Assembly: GCF_020911865.1 (NCBI RefSeq)
Contig: NZ_CP087131.1
Coordinates: 2,666,001 to 2,730,000 of the forward strand
From: Chryseobacterium sp. C-71
GTDB lineage: Bacteria > Bacteroidota > Bacteroidia > Flavobacteriales > Weeksellaceae
Direction of reading: 5' to 3'
DNA: 64,000 nucleotides
Shown: positions 36,610-45,873 of the stretch, one piece after another
Position numbering within the stretch: the stretch's first letter is position 1
How the letters are laid out: each line of letters opens with the position of its first letter
Made by a program: the position numbers and the translations under genes
Notes under the pieces: generated by a model
Seen by the model: the letters and a program-made list of their open reading frames with translations, nothing else
What the model was told of the DNA's origin: nothing
Databases searched by the model: none

Positions 36610-37305
36610 ATGTTAGAAATTCTTTATCGAGACGAAAATCTTATTGCAATCAACAAACCAAGCGGATTATTGGTTCACAAATCTTTCTATTCCGGAGAAG
36701 CAGATACGTATGCTATTCAGGAACTGAGAAAGCAAATTGGGCAAAAAGTGTATCCAGTGCATCGACTTGACCGAAAAACTTCGGGCGTTTTGTTATTTAC
36801 TTTAGATAAAGATACGCTGAGAATGATGAGTACTCAGTTTGAGGAAAAAAAGGTTGAAAAAAAATACATCGCCATTCTAAGGGGCTGGACGAAGGAAGAA
36901 GAAACAATCGATTATGATTTAGTGAATGAAAATGAAGTGAAACAAAATGCGGTTACTTATTATCATCGTCTACAGACTTCGGAAATAGATTTACCTTTTT
37001 TAAAGCATCAGACTTCGAGATATTGTTTGGTAGAAGCAATTCCTAAAACAGGAAGATTTCATCAGTTGAGAAAACATTTTAAACATATTTTGCATCCCAT
37101 TTTGGGCTGTCGCAAACATGGTTGCAATAAACAAAATAAATTGTGGCTTCAAACATTTGGTATCTCCAAAATGACGCTTCACGCCTATCAATTGATTTTT
37201 AATCATCCTATTTCTAACGAAAGAATTACGGTCAGCGCTACTATAGATGATGAGTTCAAAAGAGTAGGAGATATTTTGAAACTTGATTTAAGTGCGTATT
37301 TCTAG
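36610..37305 (+). CDS. RluA-family RNA pseudouridine synthase, TruC-like
   Basis: A 231-aa protein. The catalytic motif HRLDRKTSGVLLF, with the active Asp, is at about residues 51-63. The N-terminal INKPSGLLVHKS and the later GRFHQLRKH are also family marks. There is no S4 domain, which fits TruC (tRNA position 65) and not RluC/D, but the exact target base is inferred. TACTTTTG at 36,598-36,605, only four bases before the ATG, could be a -7 box that would give a leaderless message. Confidence 0.9.
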   Translation: MLEILYRDENLIAINKPSGLLVHKSFYSGEADTYAIQELRKQIGQKVYPVHRLDRKTSGVLLFTLDKDTLRMMSTQFEEKKVEKKYIAILRGWTKEEETIDYDLVNENEVKQNAVTYYHRLQTSEIDLPFLKHQTSRYCLVEAIPKTGRFHQLRKHFKHILHPILGCRKHGCNKQNKLWLQTFGISKMTLHAYQLIFNHPISNERITVSATIDDEFKRVGDILKLDLSAYF

Positions 37306-37317
37306 TTGAAAAAAAAA

Positions 37318-37328
37318 CGTCAGTTCGA
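37318..37328. repeat. Left half of a REP-like inverted repeat
   Basis: CGTCAGTTCGA, whose exact reverse complement occurs at 38,603-38,613. The pair flanks the IS110-type gene. The repeat starts three bases after the transposase stop. Confidence 0.65.
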
Positions 37329-37331
37329 TTT

Positions 37332-38309
37332 CTATGACATAAGCAAATTATTTTTATACACAGAATTATTTTTTATCAGAGCATAAACTCTGTGTATGAT
37401 TTTATTTCTAATTGCATTTAAGACAGACATTTTATTCTTTCCCTCTAAAACCTTTCTTTGAAAATATGAAGCGAGATCATTTTTCAATCTTATGGAGCTC
37501 AACGCAGCTAAATGTAAAATCTTTTTTAATTCCTTATCAGCCATCGTAGAGACTCGAGGTTTGTAATAGATTGATGAACCTGAGCGATGATCAAACGGAA
37601 CTACCCCTGAATAACAAGCCATCTTTCTTGCCGATTGAATCTCTGTAAATCCATTAGTTTTAACAATTAGCATAGTAGCCAATACTTTTCCAACACCTGG
37701 GACAGTCTGTATTCTTTTATATTGATCCTTCAATTCTACATTCGATTCAATAATCTCTACCATCTTTTTCTCAACTGTTTTAATCTGCTTGTCTAAAAGT
37801 AAAATCAATTGTTTATTAAGTTTTATAATTTCCTTATCTGTATGATTTTTAAGAAAGCTTAAATCTTTCATCTGTCTTAATAAACCTGCTTTTATTTTTA
37901 CTCTGTGTCTACGTTCTGCATTGAGTAAACTTATCTTTTGAATCTCTGAAGATTTAGCAATCCAAGGCTCTAAATCCATGTGGTTTTTCTCCAAAAAAAT
38001 ACAAATTCTCTGACTGTCGAGTTTATCATTCTTACCCCTTAAAAAACCGATGCTTTTCTTTAAATGAAGTGGATTTATAACAAAAACTAAAAGGTCCATA
38101 TTACTTAGAACTTCGTAAAGTTCAAAATTATACCTTCCTGTATTTTCCATTCCTACAACGGTATCTGCAGTATTGGAGAAACTTTTGAAAAACTTTTTGA
38201 TAGCTTTCGAATTATTCTCAATTTGATAATGCTGTGTTTTAGAACCTCCCTTAACGAAAACATCCAGAGTTAGTTTACTAATGTCAATTCCAATAAAAAC
38301 TTTTTCCAT
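37332..38309 (-). mobile_element. IS110-family transposase (DEDD recombinase)
   Basis: A 325-aa intact transposase. The N-terminal DEDD RuvC-like site is visible as Asp9 (FIGIDIS), Glu55 (GMENTG), Asp95 and Asp98 (GKNDKLDSQ). The C-terminal Tnp_20 domain has VPGVGKVLATML and ACYSGVVPFDHRSGSSI, with the Ser nucleophile region. IS110 elements move by a bridge-RNA-guided recombinase; the RNA is encoded in the non-coding end, upstream of the gene in this group, at about 38,310-38,540. No coding damage is seen, so the element may be active. Exact ends are not defined, since the family lacks clear terminal repeats. Confidence 0.92.
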
Positions 38310-38540
38310 AAATTTGTTTTGATTAATTGAAAGAGAAACTTATCATCATCTCAACTCCTTAATAATGGGCTCCAATCCCGAATTTCTATCTGAGTTTTTT
38401 GATAAGAAAGTGTTTAAGTCTTAATCGAACTATGAGTTTTGCTCGGAGTGATTATTAGTTTACTTAAACACTTGTCTCTTCTTAATAAAAGTATCAATTT
38501 TCTTTTTACAAATCTAAAGGAGTGTTTTTCGTAATGAAAT
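38310..38540 (-). ncRNA. Candidate bridge RNA region of the IS110 element
   Basis: Non-coding sequence directly upstream of the transposase, where IS110 elements encode their bridge RNA. It contains a perfect 12-bp pairing, AAGTGTTTAAGT (38,408-38,419) with ACTTAAACACTT (38,462-38,473), enclosing a 42-base loop region that could display guide sequence. Placement is from family knowledge; transcript ends are not seen. Confidence 0.45.
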
Positions 38541-38550
38541 GAAGAAAAAT

Positions 38551-38613
38551 GTATAGAGAACTTTGGACGAAGTTCTCTATACACTCCGCTTTGCTACGCT
38601 ACTCGAACTGACG
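38551..38613. repeat. REP-like palindromic element
   Basis: A 13-bp perfect stem, GTATAGAGAACTT/AAGTTCTCTATAC, at 38,551-38,582 with a 6-base loop, followed by ACTCCGC, a spacer and TCGAACTGACG at 38,603-38,613. Palindromes of this style recur in Chryseobacterium intergenic regions. Confidence 0.7.
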
Positions 38614-38877
38614 AAATTAAAAAGTAATCATGATTAAGTCAAATTGCTGATTTATCTTTGCTCCTTAAAATTCTACATTTAGGATAAATATTTGCGTTAA
38701 AAAGCTATAGTGGATTTTAGCGAATTAAACAGATTTTACATTCTATTATTTGTGATTATTATTGAAAAATTAGTATCATTTGTGTTTAAAAAAACCAATG
38801 ACCAACATTTACATAAATTATCACACATCAATAATTCATTAATTTGAAAATGATTATTTTTGTAAAACTTTTTTTCA
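38614..38877. other. Intergenic region upstream of pyrD
   Basis: AT-rich. A -7 box TATTTTTG lies at 38,855-38,862, 15 bases before the pyrD ATG. I see nothing else in it. Confidence 0.5.
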
Positions 38878-39915
38878 ATGTACAAATCGCTCATTCGCCC
38901 TTTTCTTTTCAAATTTGATCCCGAAGAAGTTCACCACTTTACTTTTTCGATGCTTAAAAATTTCGGATTCTTAACCAAATTATTTCTACCAAAACCAATT
39001 GAAGACAAACGTCTGGAAAGAGAAGTTTTCGGACTGAAATTTAAAAATCCAGTTGGTTTAGCGGCAGGTTTCGATAAAAATGCGGTTTTATTCAACGAAT
39101 TAGGCGATTTAGGATTCGGATTTGTGGAAATCGGAACGGTAACTCCAAAAGCACAGACTGGAAATCCTAAGAAAAGATTATTTCGTCTGATCGAAGATGG
39201 AGGAATCATCAATAGAATGGGTTTCAACAATGACGGATTAAAAGCTGCGATTGAAAAGCTGAAAGGCAACAAAGGCAAGATTATCATCGGTGGAAACATT
39301 GGAAAAAATACCAATACAACGCCGGAAAATTATACACAGGATTATCTTGATTGTTTCGAAGGTCTTCATCCTTATGTAGATTATTTTGTTTTGAATGTAA
39401 GCTGTCCCAACGTTGGTAGCCACGCAAAACTGGAAGATGTTGAATATCTTAGAGAGCTGATAACTGCCGTTAAAAAAATCAATCAGACTAAGCCCACTCA
39501 AAAACCAATTCTTTTAAAAATTGCTCCGGATTTAAACAACCAACAGCTTGATGAGATTATCGAACTGATTGCCGATACAAAAATCGATGGAATTGTGGTT
39601 TCAAATACATCCGTGAACAGAGAAGGTTTGAAAACTTCACCCGAAGTTTTAGCAGAAATCGGAAACGGTGGTTTAAGCGGAAAACCTATTCGTGAGCGCA
39701 GTACAAAAATGATCAAATATCTTTCAGATAAAAGCAACAGAGCTTTCCCGATCATCGGAGTTGGCGGAATTCATTCTGCAAAAGATGCGATTGAAAAGCT
39801 AAATGCAGGTGCAACTTTGGTTCAGTTGTACACCGGATTTATTTATGAAGGTCCACAACTTATCAATGATATTAATCAGGAACTTTTAACGAGAGCGAGT
39901 AGAATTTCGAGATAA
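38878..39915 (+). CDS. pyrD: Dihydroorotate dehydrogenase (quinone), class 2
   Basis: A 345-aa enzyme of pyrimidine synthesis that oxidises dihydroorotate to orotate with FMN and passes electrons to quinone. The N-terminal helical extension (residues 1-45, [23 protein letters not shown]) marks the membrane-associated class 2. FMN and substrate motifs are [30 protein letters not shown] and, near the end, [11 protein letters not shown]. The length is normal for the family. A bidirectional terminator follows at 39,936. Confidence 0.97.
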   Translation: MYKSLIRPFLFKFDPEEVHHFTFSMLKNFGFLTKLFLPKPIEDKRLEREVFGLKFKNPVGLAAGFDKNAVLFNELGDLGFGFVEIGTVTPKAQTGNPKKRLFRLIEDGGIINRMGFNNDGLKAAIEKLKGNKGKIIIGGNIGKNTNTTPENYTQDYLDCFEGLHPYVDYFVLNVSCPNVGSHAKLEDVEYLRELITAVKKINQTKPTQKPILLKIAPDLNNQQLDEIIELIADTKIDGIVVSNTSVNREGLKTSPEVLAEIGNGGLSGKPIRERSTKMIKYLSDKSNRAFPIIGVGGIHSAKDAIEKLNAGATLVQLYTGFIYEGPQLINDINQELLTRASRISR

Positions 39916-39935
39916 ATTTTAATTAAAATATATTG

Positions 39936-39967
39936 AAAAAGCAAAGTCATCAAGGCTTTGCTTTTTT
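39936..39967. terminator. Terminator between pyrD and the DUF445 gene
   Basis: An 11-bp stem, AAAAAGCAAAG/CTTTGCTTTTT, with a T-run; works for both convergent genes. Confidence 0.8.
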
Positions 39968-39985
39968 ATGCTTGAAATTTTAGAT

Positions 39986-41230
39986 TTAAAGAAAAAAATG
40001 TGAGATCGTATAAATAATCAAACCAACCAATCCTCCAACTAAAGTTCCATTCACACGGATAAATTGTAAGTCTTTACCTACCTCTAATTCAAGCTTTTCG
40101 CTCAACTCTTTCCCTTGCCAGTTTCCAACGGTTGAACTGATGAGATTTCCGGCTTGATGGGTGTTTTTAAGGATGTATTTGTAGGCCGTCACTCGTACCC
40201 AATTGTCAATTTTATTTTGAAGATTTTCGTCGGTTTTCAGGTTTTCAGAAAACTCGTTGAGGTTTTTTGTGATGTATTTTTTTAATGAAGAATCTTCTTC
40301 CTGAAGTTCTGTACCCAATGTTTTTTTAATGGAAAGCCAGATGTCATTTGAATATTCATCTAGTTTATCGGTCTTCAGAAAGTCATTTTTGATGGTTTTA
40401 AACTCATCAATCCATTTCGGGTCTTCTTTTAAATCAATAGAAAAGTCGTAGATTTTTTTTGTGATTAAAGATCTGATTTCGTGATTGGTATCTTCTTCTA
40501 CTTCTCGGAAGAAGTCTGAAAGTCCGCTCGCAATTTTCTGCGCAATTTTATTATCTACAAACGACGGAATAAAAGAATAACTTCCTTTTTTTACTCTTTC
40601 CTGAATCATTGCGTCATTCTCTATCAAATATTCTTTGATTTGTTTTGAAAGATTGGTTACTATTTTCTGATGGTCATTTTTATCTAAAAGGTAGATAATT
40701 CCGTTGCCTAAAATTTTATTTAACTGAATATCATCCGTCATTTCGCTCACTTTTTTGCTGATAAAATGGCTCACTTCAGAATCATCGAGTTTATTGAGGA
40801 TATCTAAAATAATGTCTGAAAGATTTTTAATTAAAGCCTCCTGATTTCTTTCTTTTGTCAGCCATTCACCAACAAAGTTGGATATTTTAATTTTCTGAAT
40901 GTAAGGGCGAATCGTTTGAGGCGATAGGAAATTAGACACTACAAAGCTTCCCAAATTATCACCAAGTTTTTCTTTACTGTTTTCAATAAGATTCGTATGT
41001 GGAATCGGAATCCCAAGGGGATAGCGGAAAAGTGCGGTTACTGCAAACCAATCTGCCAAAGCTCCGACCATAGCGGCCTCAGAAAAAGCACGAACATAGC
41101 CAATCCAATGGGAGTCGTGAGTTTTTTGAAGAATGGTGGTCACCACAAAGATGACGGCCATCAAAACAAAAAGTCCTGTGGCAAAAGCCTTGTATTTATT
41201 GAGTTGTTTTCTTTTCAGTTCATCATTCAT
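39986..41230 (-). CDS. DUF445-family membrane protein
   Basis: A 414-aa protein starting at the ATG at 41,230 (MNDELKRKQLNKYKAF); the frame extends 34 codons upstream without family character. The first helix (KAFATGLFVLMAVIFVVTTIL) is followed by the DUF445 signature VRAFSEAAMVGALADWFAVTALF (near residue 55) and PLGIPIPHTNLI. A long helical middle follows, and a last membrane helix LVGGLVGLIIYTISHFFL is at the C-terminus. Function is not established. Confidence 0.9.
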   Translation of the reverse strand: MNDELKRKQLNKYKAFATGLFVLMAVIFVVTTILQKTHDSHWIGYVRAFSEAAMVGALADWFAVTALFRYPLGIPIPHTNLIENSKEKLGDNLGSFVVSNFLSPQTIRPYIQKIKISNFVGEWLTKERNQEALIKNLSDIILDILNKLDDSEVSHFISKKVSEMTDDIQLNKILGNGIIYLLDKNDHQKIVTNLSKQIKEYLIENDAMIQERVKKGSYSFIPSFVDNKIAQKIASGLSDFFREVEEDTNHEIRSLITKKIYDFSIDLKEDPKWIDEFKTIKNDFLKTDKLDEYSNDIWLSIKKTLGTELQEEDSSLKKYITKNLNEFSENLKTDENLQNKIDNWVRVTAYKYILKNTHQAGNLISSTVGNWQGKELSEKLELEVGKDLQFIRVNGTLVGGLVGLIIYTISHFFL

Positions 41231-41334
41231 AGTCTCAAATTTAGTAAATTTGGAATTGGAAAACAGAATAAAATCAAATTGAAGATTATTGCGGATTAAA
41301 ATTTGCATTGATCTTGAAGTTTTTAAAATCAATC

Positions 41335-41862
41335 ATGAAATTTTTGATTCCCATATTGTTATTAACCTTTCTGCAGATGTGTTCGCAGACTCAAAAACCC
41401 GTCAAAATTACTCCTATGGAAAATACTAAAGCAAAAAACAATCCATATTACTCAAGAACTGACCGTACAAAACTGCATGTTTCGAACGACGAATGGAAGA
41501 AAATTCTTTTGCCGGATTTGTATGCCATCGCAAGAGAAGCCGCTACAGAAAGACCTTTCACCGGAAAATACAATGAATTTGACGAGTTAGGAGAATATTA
41601 CTGTGCAGTTTGCGGAAATCATTTATTCCGCTCTGATTCTAAATTTTCATCAAGTTGTGGTTGGCCAAGTTTTTTTGAAGCTGATAAAGAAGGCACGTCT
41701 TACAACAGAGATTCTTCTCATGGGATGGAAAGAATCGAAGTAGTTTGCAAACGTTGCGATTCTCATCTAGGTCACGTTTTCAACGATGGCCCGGCTCCTA
41801 CGGGAACTCGTTATTGCATGAATTCTGTAAGCTTAGAATTTGTTCCTGATTCTCAAAAATAA
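41335..41862 (+). CDS. msrB: Lipoprotein peptide-methionine (R)-S-oxide reductase
   Basis: A 175-aa MsrB with an N-terminal lipoprotein signal (lipobox LQMC, Cys16); I use the ATG at 41,335, the upstream frame needs a TTG. The zinc cysteines are Cys90/Cys93 and Cys138/Cys141, the catalytic Cys161 is in TRYCMNS, and the usual CGWPSF is at 108-113. It reduces the R form of methionine sulfoxide in proteins. The lipid anchor puts it in the envelope, so it protects periplasmic or surface proteins. Divergent from the DUF445 gene. Confidence 0.95.
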   Translation: MKFLIPILLLTFLQMCSQTQKPVKITPMENTKAKNNPYYSRTDRTKLHVSNDEWKKILLPDLYAIAREAATERPFTGKYNEFDELGEYYCAVCGNHLFRSDSKFSSSCGWPSFFEADKEGTSYNRDSSHGMERIEVVCKRCDSHLGHVFNDGPAPTGTRYCMNSVSLEFVPDSQK

Positions 41863-41989
41863 GAGCTTAGTATCAGGTAATCATTACGTTAAACTTTCTT
41901 AAATTCAGTTAAACTTTCACGGTTTTTAACTGTTATCTTGTTATGTTTATATAATTTTGTCCGACGAATTTTAATTAACATAATATTTA

Positions 41990-42748
41990 ATGAAAGGATT
42001 TTATAGCGTATTAGGCATTGTGTACTTGATTTCTACCTCGTTTTATCTAGCTCCAAAAAAGACAGATAATGATAGAATTACTAAAAGCACAAACAAAATC
42101 GAAACTATAATTGAGTCAAAATCTCTAAAAAATACAAACAAAGTGAGTTCTTCTGAAGAACTTTATCAATCTATCTCCTTCGAAAATACCAATAAACTTC
42201 AGTTTGATGTTTTTGCAAAAGCACTACTAGGTTTTGAAAATCTTAAAAAAGCCGGAAAACTGAGTGAAGAAGCTCATCTTTTAACCATTTGTGATTTCTC
42301 ATTATCTTCAAATGTCAAAAGACTTTGGGTAATTGATACTGAACAAAGAAAAGTACTTTTCAATTCATTGGTAGCTCACGGAAAGAATACAGGTGAAGAA
42401 TTTGCAACTAATTTTTCAAATACAGAAAGTTCACTGCAAAGCAGCATGGGATTTTATATCACAGAATCTACCTACAATGGTGATAACGGATATTCTCTAA
42501 AACTTTTAGGAATGGACAGAGGCTTTAATGACGCAGCATATAAAAGGGCTGTTGTGATGCACGGAGCAGATTATGTAAGTGAAGAATTCGCAGCTGCTCA
42601 CAAAAGAATCGGAAGAAGTTGGGGTTGCCCGGCAATTCCAAGAAGTCTGACGGAGCCAATCATCAATACCATCAAAGGAAAAAATTGTCTTTTCATTTAT
42701 TATCCTGATGAAAATTATCTTTCCTCTTCGGAGTGGTTGAAAGCATAA
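41990..42748 (+). CDS. Murein L,D-transpeptidase catalytic-domain protein
   Basis: A 252-aa protein with an N-terminal signal or anchor (MKGFYSVLGIVYLISTSFYL). The C-terminal half has VVMHGADYV, then HKRIGRSWGCPAIP, matching the HG...S-x-GC catalytic pattern of the YkuD_2 type, with the active Cys in SWGCPA. The family makes or remodels peptidoglycan cross-links in the periplasm. The length is normal. It is a single gene and convergent with fabF. Confidence 0.88.
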   Translation: MKGFYSVLGIVYLISTSFYLAPKKTDNDRITKSTNKIETIIESKSLKNTNKVSSSEELYQSISFENTNKLQFDVFAKALLGFENLKKAGKLSEEAHLLTICDFSLSSNVKRLWVIDTEQRKVLFNSLVAHGKNTGEEFATNFSNTESSLQSSMGFYITESTYNGDNGYSLKLLGMDRGFNDAAYKRAVVMHGADYVSEEFAAAHKRIGRSWGCPAIPRSLTEPIINTIKGKNCLFIYYPDENYLSSSEWLKA

Positions 42749-42750
42749 CA

Positions 42751-42785
42751 AAAAAAGGCTGTTTCTTTATTGAACAGCCTTTTTT
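42751..42785. terminator. Bidirectional terminator
   Basis: A 13-bp stem, AAAAAAGGCTGTT/AACAGCCTTTTTT, with a 9-base loop, between the convergent L,D-transpeptidase and fabF genes. Confidence 0.88.
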
Positions 42786-42811
42786 ATGTTTATTTTATTT
42801 TATTTTAAATT

Positions 42812-44053
42812 TTATTTAAATTTTTTAAAAATCAAAGTTGCATTGTGGCCACCAAAACCAAAGGCGTTACTCAAAGCATAATTGATTTCTTTTTCTTTCG
42901 CTTCATTAAAGACGATATTGATATCTCTCGGAATTCTCTCATCAATATTGTGCATATTAATCGTTGGCGGGATGATCCCATTTTGAATTGCTTTAATAGA
43001 AAGAATAGCTTCGGCAGCTCCAGCAGCACCCAATAAATGACCGGTCATCGATTTGGTTGCACTGATGTCTAAATTGGTACTACCTTTAAAAACTTTAGTA
43101 ATTGCATTTAATTCAATCAAATCTCCAAGTGGAGTAGAGGTTGCATGCGGATTGATATAATTGATGTCTTCGGCATTCACTCCTGCTTCTTCCAATGCTA
43201 GTTGCATTGCTTTTATAGCTCCTGCTCCTTCAGGATGAGGTGCTGTCATATGATATGCATCGGCAGTCATTGCTGCACCAACCAATTCAGCGTATATTTT
43301 TGCGCCACGTGCTTTTGCGTGTTCGTACTCTTCAAGAACCAAAGAACCTGCACCTTCACCCATTACAAAACCATCTCTGTCAGCATCATACGGTCGGCTT
43401 GCGGTAGCGAAATCATCATTTTGTGTAGACATGGCTTTCATCGTAGAAAATCCACCCACTGAGGCTGGAGTAATCGCCGCTTCAGAACCACCACTAATGA
43501 TTACTTTAGCTTTTCCTAATCTGATATAGTTGAAAGCATCCATAATTGCGGTATTTCCGGTGGCACACGCAGAAACGGTAGTATAATTGATTCCCTGAAG
43601 ACCAAACTTCATAGAAATCATTCCCGATGCCATGTTTGCAATGAATTTAGGAACGAAAAAAGGATTGAAACGTGGGTTTTCTCCTCCTTTTGCATATTCC
43701 ATTACTTCGTGTTCGAAGGTCCACATTCCGCCTTGTCCGGTTCCCCAGATCACTCCTGTATCGAATGGATCCATCTTTTCAAAATCTAAACCTGAATCCT
43801 GAATCGCTTCTGCAGATGAATACATGGCATATTGAGTAAAAAGGTCACTTCTTTTGATTTCATTATGAGTAAGATGAACTTTTGGGTCAAAATTTTTCAC
43901 TTCACAGGCAAAATGTACCTTGAATTTTTCTGTATCAAAATGTTTGATTAAATCTGCACCACTTTTTCCGTTGATGCTGTTTTGCCAAAAATCTTCGACA
44001 TTGTTTCCCAAAGGTGTTACTGCACCCAATCCTGTAATGACAACTCTTTTCAT
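42812..44053 (-). CDS. fabF: Beta-ketoacyl-ACP synthase II
   Basis: A 413-aa condensing enzyme of fatty-acid elongation. It starts MKRVVITGLGAVTPLGN, with the active Cys163 in TVSACATGN, the first catalytic His in NPHATSTPLGD and the second in SMTGHLLGAAGA. It condenses malonyl-ACP with acyl-ACP in the cytoplasm. Unlike the usual acpP-fabF-rnc order, it has neither acpP nor rnc beside it here, so it may be a second copy; this cannot be checked in the window. Confidence 0.93.
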   Translation of the reverse strand: MKRVVITGLGAVTPLGNNVEDFWQNSINGKSGADLIKHFDTEKFKVHFACEVKNFDPKVHLTHNEIKRSDLFTQYAMYSSAEAIQDSGLDFEKMDPFDTGVIWGTGQGGMWTFEHEVMEYAKGGENPRFNPFFVPKFIANMASGMISMKFGLQGINYTTVSACATGNTAIMDAFNYIRLGKAKVIISGGSEAAITPASVGGFSTMKAMSTQNDDFATASRPYDADRDGFVMGEGAGSLVLEEYEHAKARGAKIYAELVGAAMTADAYHMTAPHPEGAGAIKAMQLALEEAGVNAEDINYINPHATSTPLGDLIELNAITKVFKGSTNLDISATKSMTGHLLGAAGAAEAILSIKAIQNGIIPPTINMHNIDERIPRDINIVFNEAKEKEINYALSNAFGFGGHNATLIFKKFK

Positions 44054-44198
44054 ATGTAGATTTTACTGTTGTTTTTTAATAATTATGAAGTAGTTTTCGG
44101 TCCTAAAACTCGTGCCGACTTCATAAATAAATTGTATTCTTTTTAAAGGTCAAATAATAGCATCAAAACTGTGCCTAAATATTTTGACGATTTTATGT

Positions 44199-44624
44199 TT
44201 AATTATTGATTTTAAATAAATTAGAAGTTCCTCTTGCAATCATGCGCGTTTTGTCTGCATTCCAAATTTCGCACTGCGCATTTACAAACTGCTTTCCGTT
44301 TTTAATAATTGATGATACCGCAACGATCTCATCATTTTCTTTCGCTGTAGAAAAATAATCAATGGCATTATTTACCGTCACGATAAAGTTTTTTTCATTC
44401 AACGAAAACATTGTGGCGCCAATAATATCATCCATGATTGCTGCAGTTACTCCACCATGCATATTTCCCATAGGATTCAGCCATTCTGGTCTTACCGTAT
44501 ATTGAAATTCTATTTTTCCTTCTTCTGCAGAAATCACTATAGGATTTAGCCAACGCATAAACGGAGAAGGAGATTCTGTAAATTCTTTCCCGATGAATGC
44601 TTGTAGTTTTGCAAGTTTATCCAT
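44199..44624 (-). CDS. PaaI-family hotdog thioesterase
   Basis: A 141-aa single hotdog-fold protein. The typical segment NPMGNMHGGVTAAIMDDIIG (near residues 50-70) carries the catalytic Asp/Gly helix of PaaI/YdiI thioesterases, which cleave acyl- or aryl-CoA. It lies eight bases after the TetR gene on the same strand and is probably co-transcribed and controlled with it. The substrate is unknown. Confidence 0.88.
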   Translation of the reverse strand: MDKLAKLQAFIGKEFTESPSPFMRWLNPIVISAEEGKIEFQYTVRPEWLNPMGNMHGGVTAAIMDDIIGATMFSLNEKNFIVTVNNAIDYFSTAKENDEIVAVSSIIKNGKQFVNAQCEIWNADKTRMIARGTSNLFKINN

Positions 44625-44632
44625 AACAGTAT

Positions 44633-45238
44633 TTATAATGGAGTTTGTTTTATTTCCCGATCGATGATTGATAGTACTCTATCTAGCGCAAGATTGAGGT
44701 ATTTTTCATCGTCTGTAGTTTTTGATAGCAGAATTCCGCCTTCAATCAGCATGATGAAGAGTGATGCATATTCTTCTGAATTAATTTTTTTACTAAATTC
44801 CCCGCTTTCCTGTCCTTTTAAAATGATTTTTGATACGGTTTTCTTCCAGTTTTCAAAAGAAATGGCAACTTGTTTTTTTAGATTTGGGAAAGTATCATCA
44901 GATTCTGTTGCCGCATTCATAATCGGGCAACCTCCATTTGCGAAAACAAAATGCCAGTTTTTTCGGTAAAAAGCAACAAATGCATAGAGTTTATCAAGTA
45001 AAGTAGGAAATTCATCGCCAAAAGATCTCAATAAATTTTTCCCAAGAAGCCCGGAATTAAATTTATAAACCTCTATTGCCAATTCATCTCTGTTTTCGAA
45101 ATTTCCGTAAATGCTGCCTTTAGTCAAGCCTGTTGCTTCAGAAATGTCAGATAACGACGTTCTTGTGTAGCCCTTGCTGTTGAACAGGGCTGCGGTTTTC
45201 TCGATGATGAACTGTTTTGTCTTTTCTGCTTTAGACAT
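44633..45238 (-). CDS. TetR-family transcriptional regulator
   Basis: A 201-aa regulator. The N-terminal helix-turn-helix is clear: IIEKTAALFNSKGYTRTSL, then DISEATGLTKGSIYGNFENRDEL. The C-terminal ligand domain is helical. The palindrome at 45,270-45,287 next to its -7 box suggests it represses its own operon, which includes the thioesterase. The ligand may be an acyl-CoA, judged only from the partner gene. Confidence 0.93.
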   Translation of the reverse strand: MSKAEKTKQFIIEKTAALFNSKGYTRTSLSDISEATGLTKGSIYGNFENRDELAIEVYKFNSGLLGKNLLRSFGDEFPTLLDKLYAFVAFYRKNWHFVFANGGCPIMNAATESDDTFPNLKKQVAISFENWKKTVSKIILKGQESGEFSKKINSEEYASLFIMLIEGGILLSKTTDDEKYLNLALDRVLSIIDREIKQTPL

Positions 45239-45255
45239 TGATACAAAATGATGTG

Positions 45256-45287
45256 CAAATATAATAAAAATATACCAATCGGTATAT
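45256..45287 (-). promoter_or_regulatory. TetR operator and promoter
   Basis: ATATACCAATCGGTATAT at 45,270-45,287 is a near-perfect dyad (ATACC-4-GGTAT). A -7 box TATATTTG follows on the minus strand at 45,263-45,256, 18 bases before the TetR ATG. The operator covers the -33 region. Confidence 0.8.
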
Positions 45288-45364
45288 TTTATTTTAAAAA
45301 TAAAGTCTGAGATTCAATTATCTTCAGACTTCATATTTTTAATCGGGTTAGTTTTATCTAAAAC

Positions 45365-45781
45365 TTAAACCAAAGTTGCATTCAAAGTAATTTCAAAATT
45401 GAAAGCTGCGCTTACCGGGCAACCTTCTTCTGCGATTTTCGCATATTTTTGAAAATCTTCTTCAGAAATTCCAGGAACTTTTGCAGTTAAAGTCAATTCA
45501 GACTTTGTGATTTTTCCGATGCTTGGGTCTAATGTGATTACAGATTTTGTCGTCAATTCTTCAGGTGTGAAGCCAGCTTGAGAAAGTTCTGCGCTCAACT
45601 TCATTGTGAAGCATCCTGCGTGTGCTGCGGCTAATAATTCTTCAGGATTTGTTCCTACACCATCTTCAAAACGGCTGCTGAAAGAATATTGAGTTTGGCT
45701 AAGTGTTGTGCTTTGAGTCGTTAAATGACCTTTTCCTTCTTTTACGGTTCCGTTCCAAACGGCTGTTGCGTTACGTTTCAT
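45365..45781 (-). CDS. OsmC-family peroxiredoxin
   Basis: A 138-aa protein with the two reactive cysteines of the family: Cys57 in AAHAGCFTM and Cys121 in [10 protein letters not shown]. Start and length fit OsmC ([18 protein letters not shown]). The family reduces organic peroxides with thiols in the cytoplasm. It stands alone, about 90 bases upstream of the end of the AraC gene. Confidence 0.92.
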   Translation of the reverse strand: MKRNATAVWNGTVKEGKGHLTTQSTTLSQTQYSFSSRFEDGVGTNPEELLAAAHAGCFTMKLSAELSQAGFTPEELTTKSVITLDPSIGKITKSELTLTAKVPGISEEDFQKYAKIAEEGCPVSAAFNFEITLNATLV

Positions 45782-45873
45782 AATGTTTTGAATTTTTTAA
45801 TGTTAAATATTAATTGCTTTTTGATGATACAAAGATATGGAGTGTAAGTTCTTTAATAAATAGATTTAAAGCA

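Noticed and set aside
38931..39314. Open frame of 127 codons antisense to pyrD
   Set aside because: A shadow of the pyrD codon pattern; no start context and no family resemblance.
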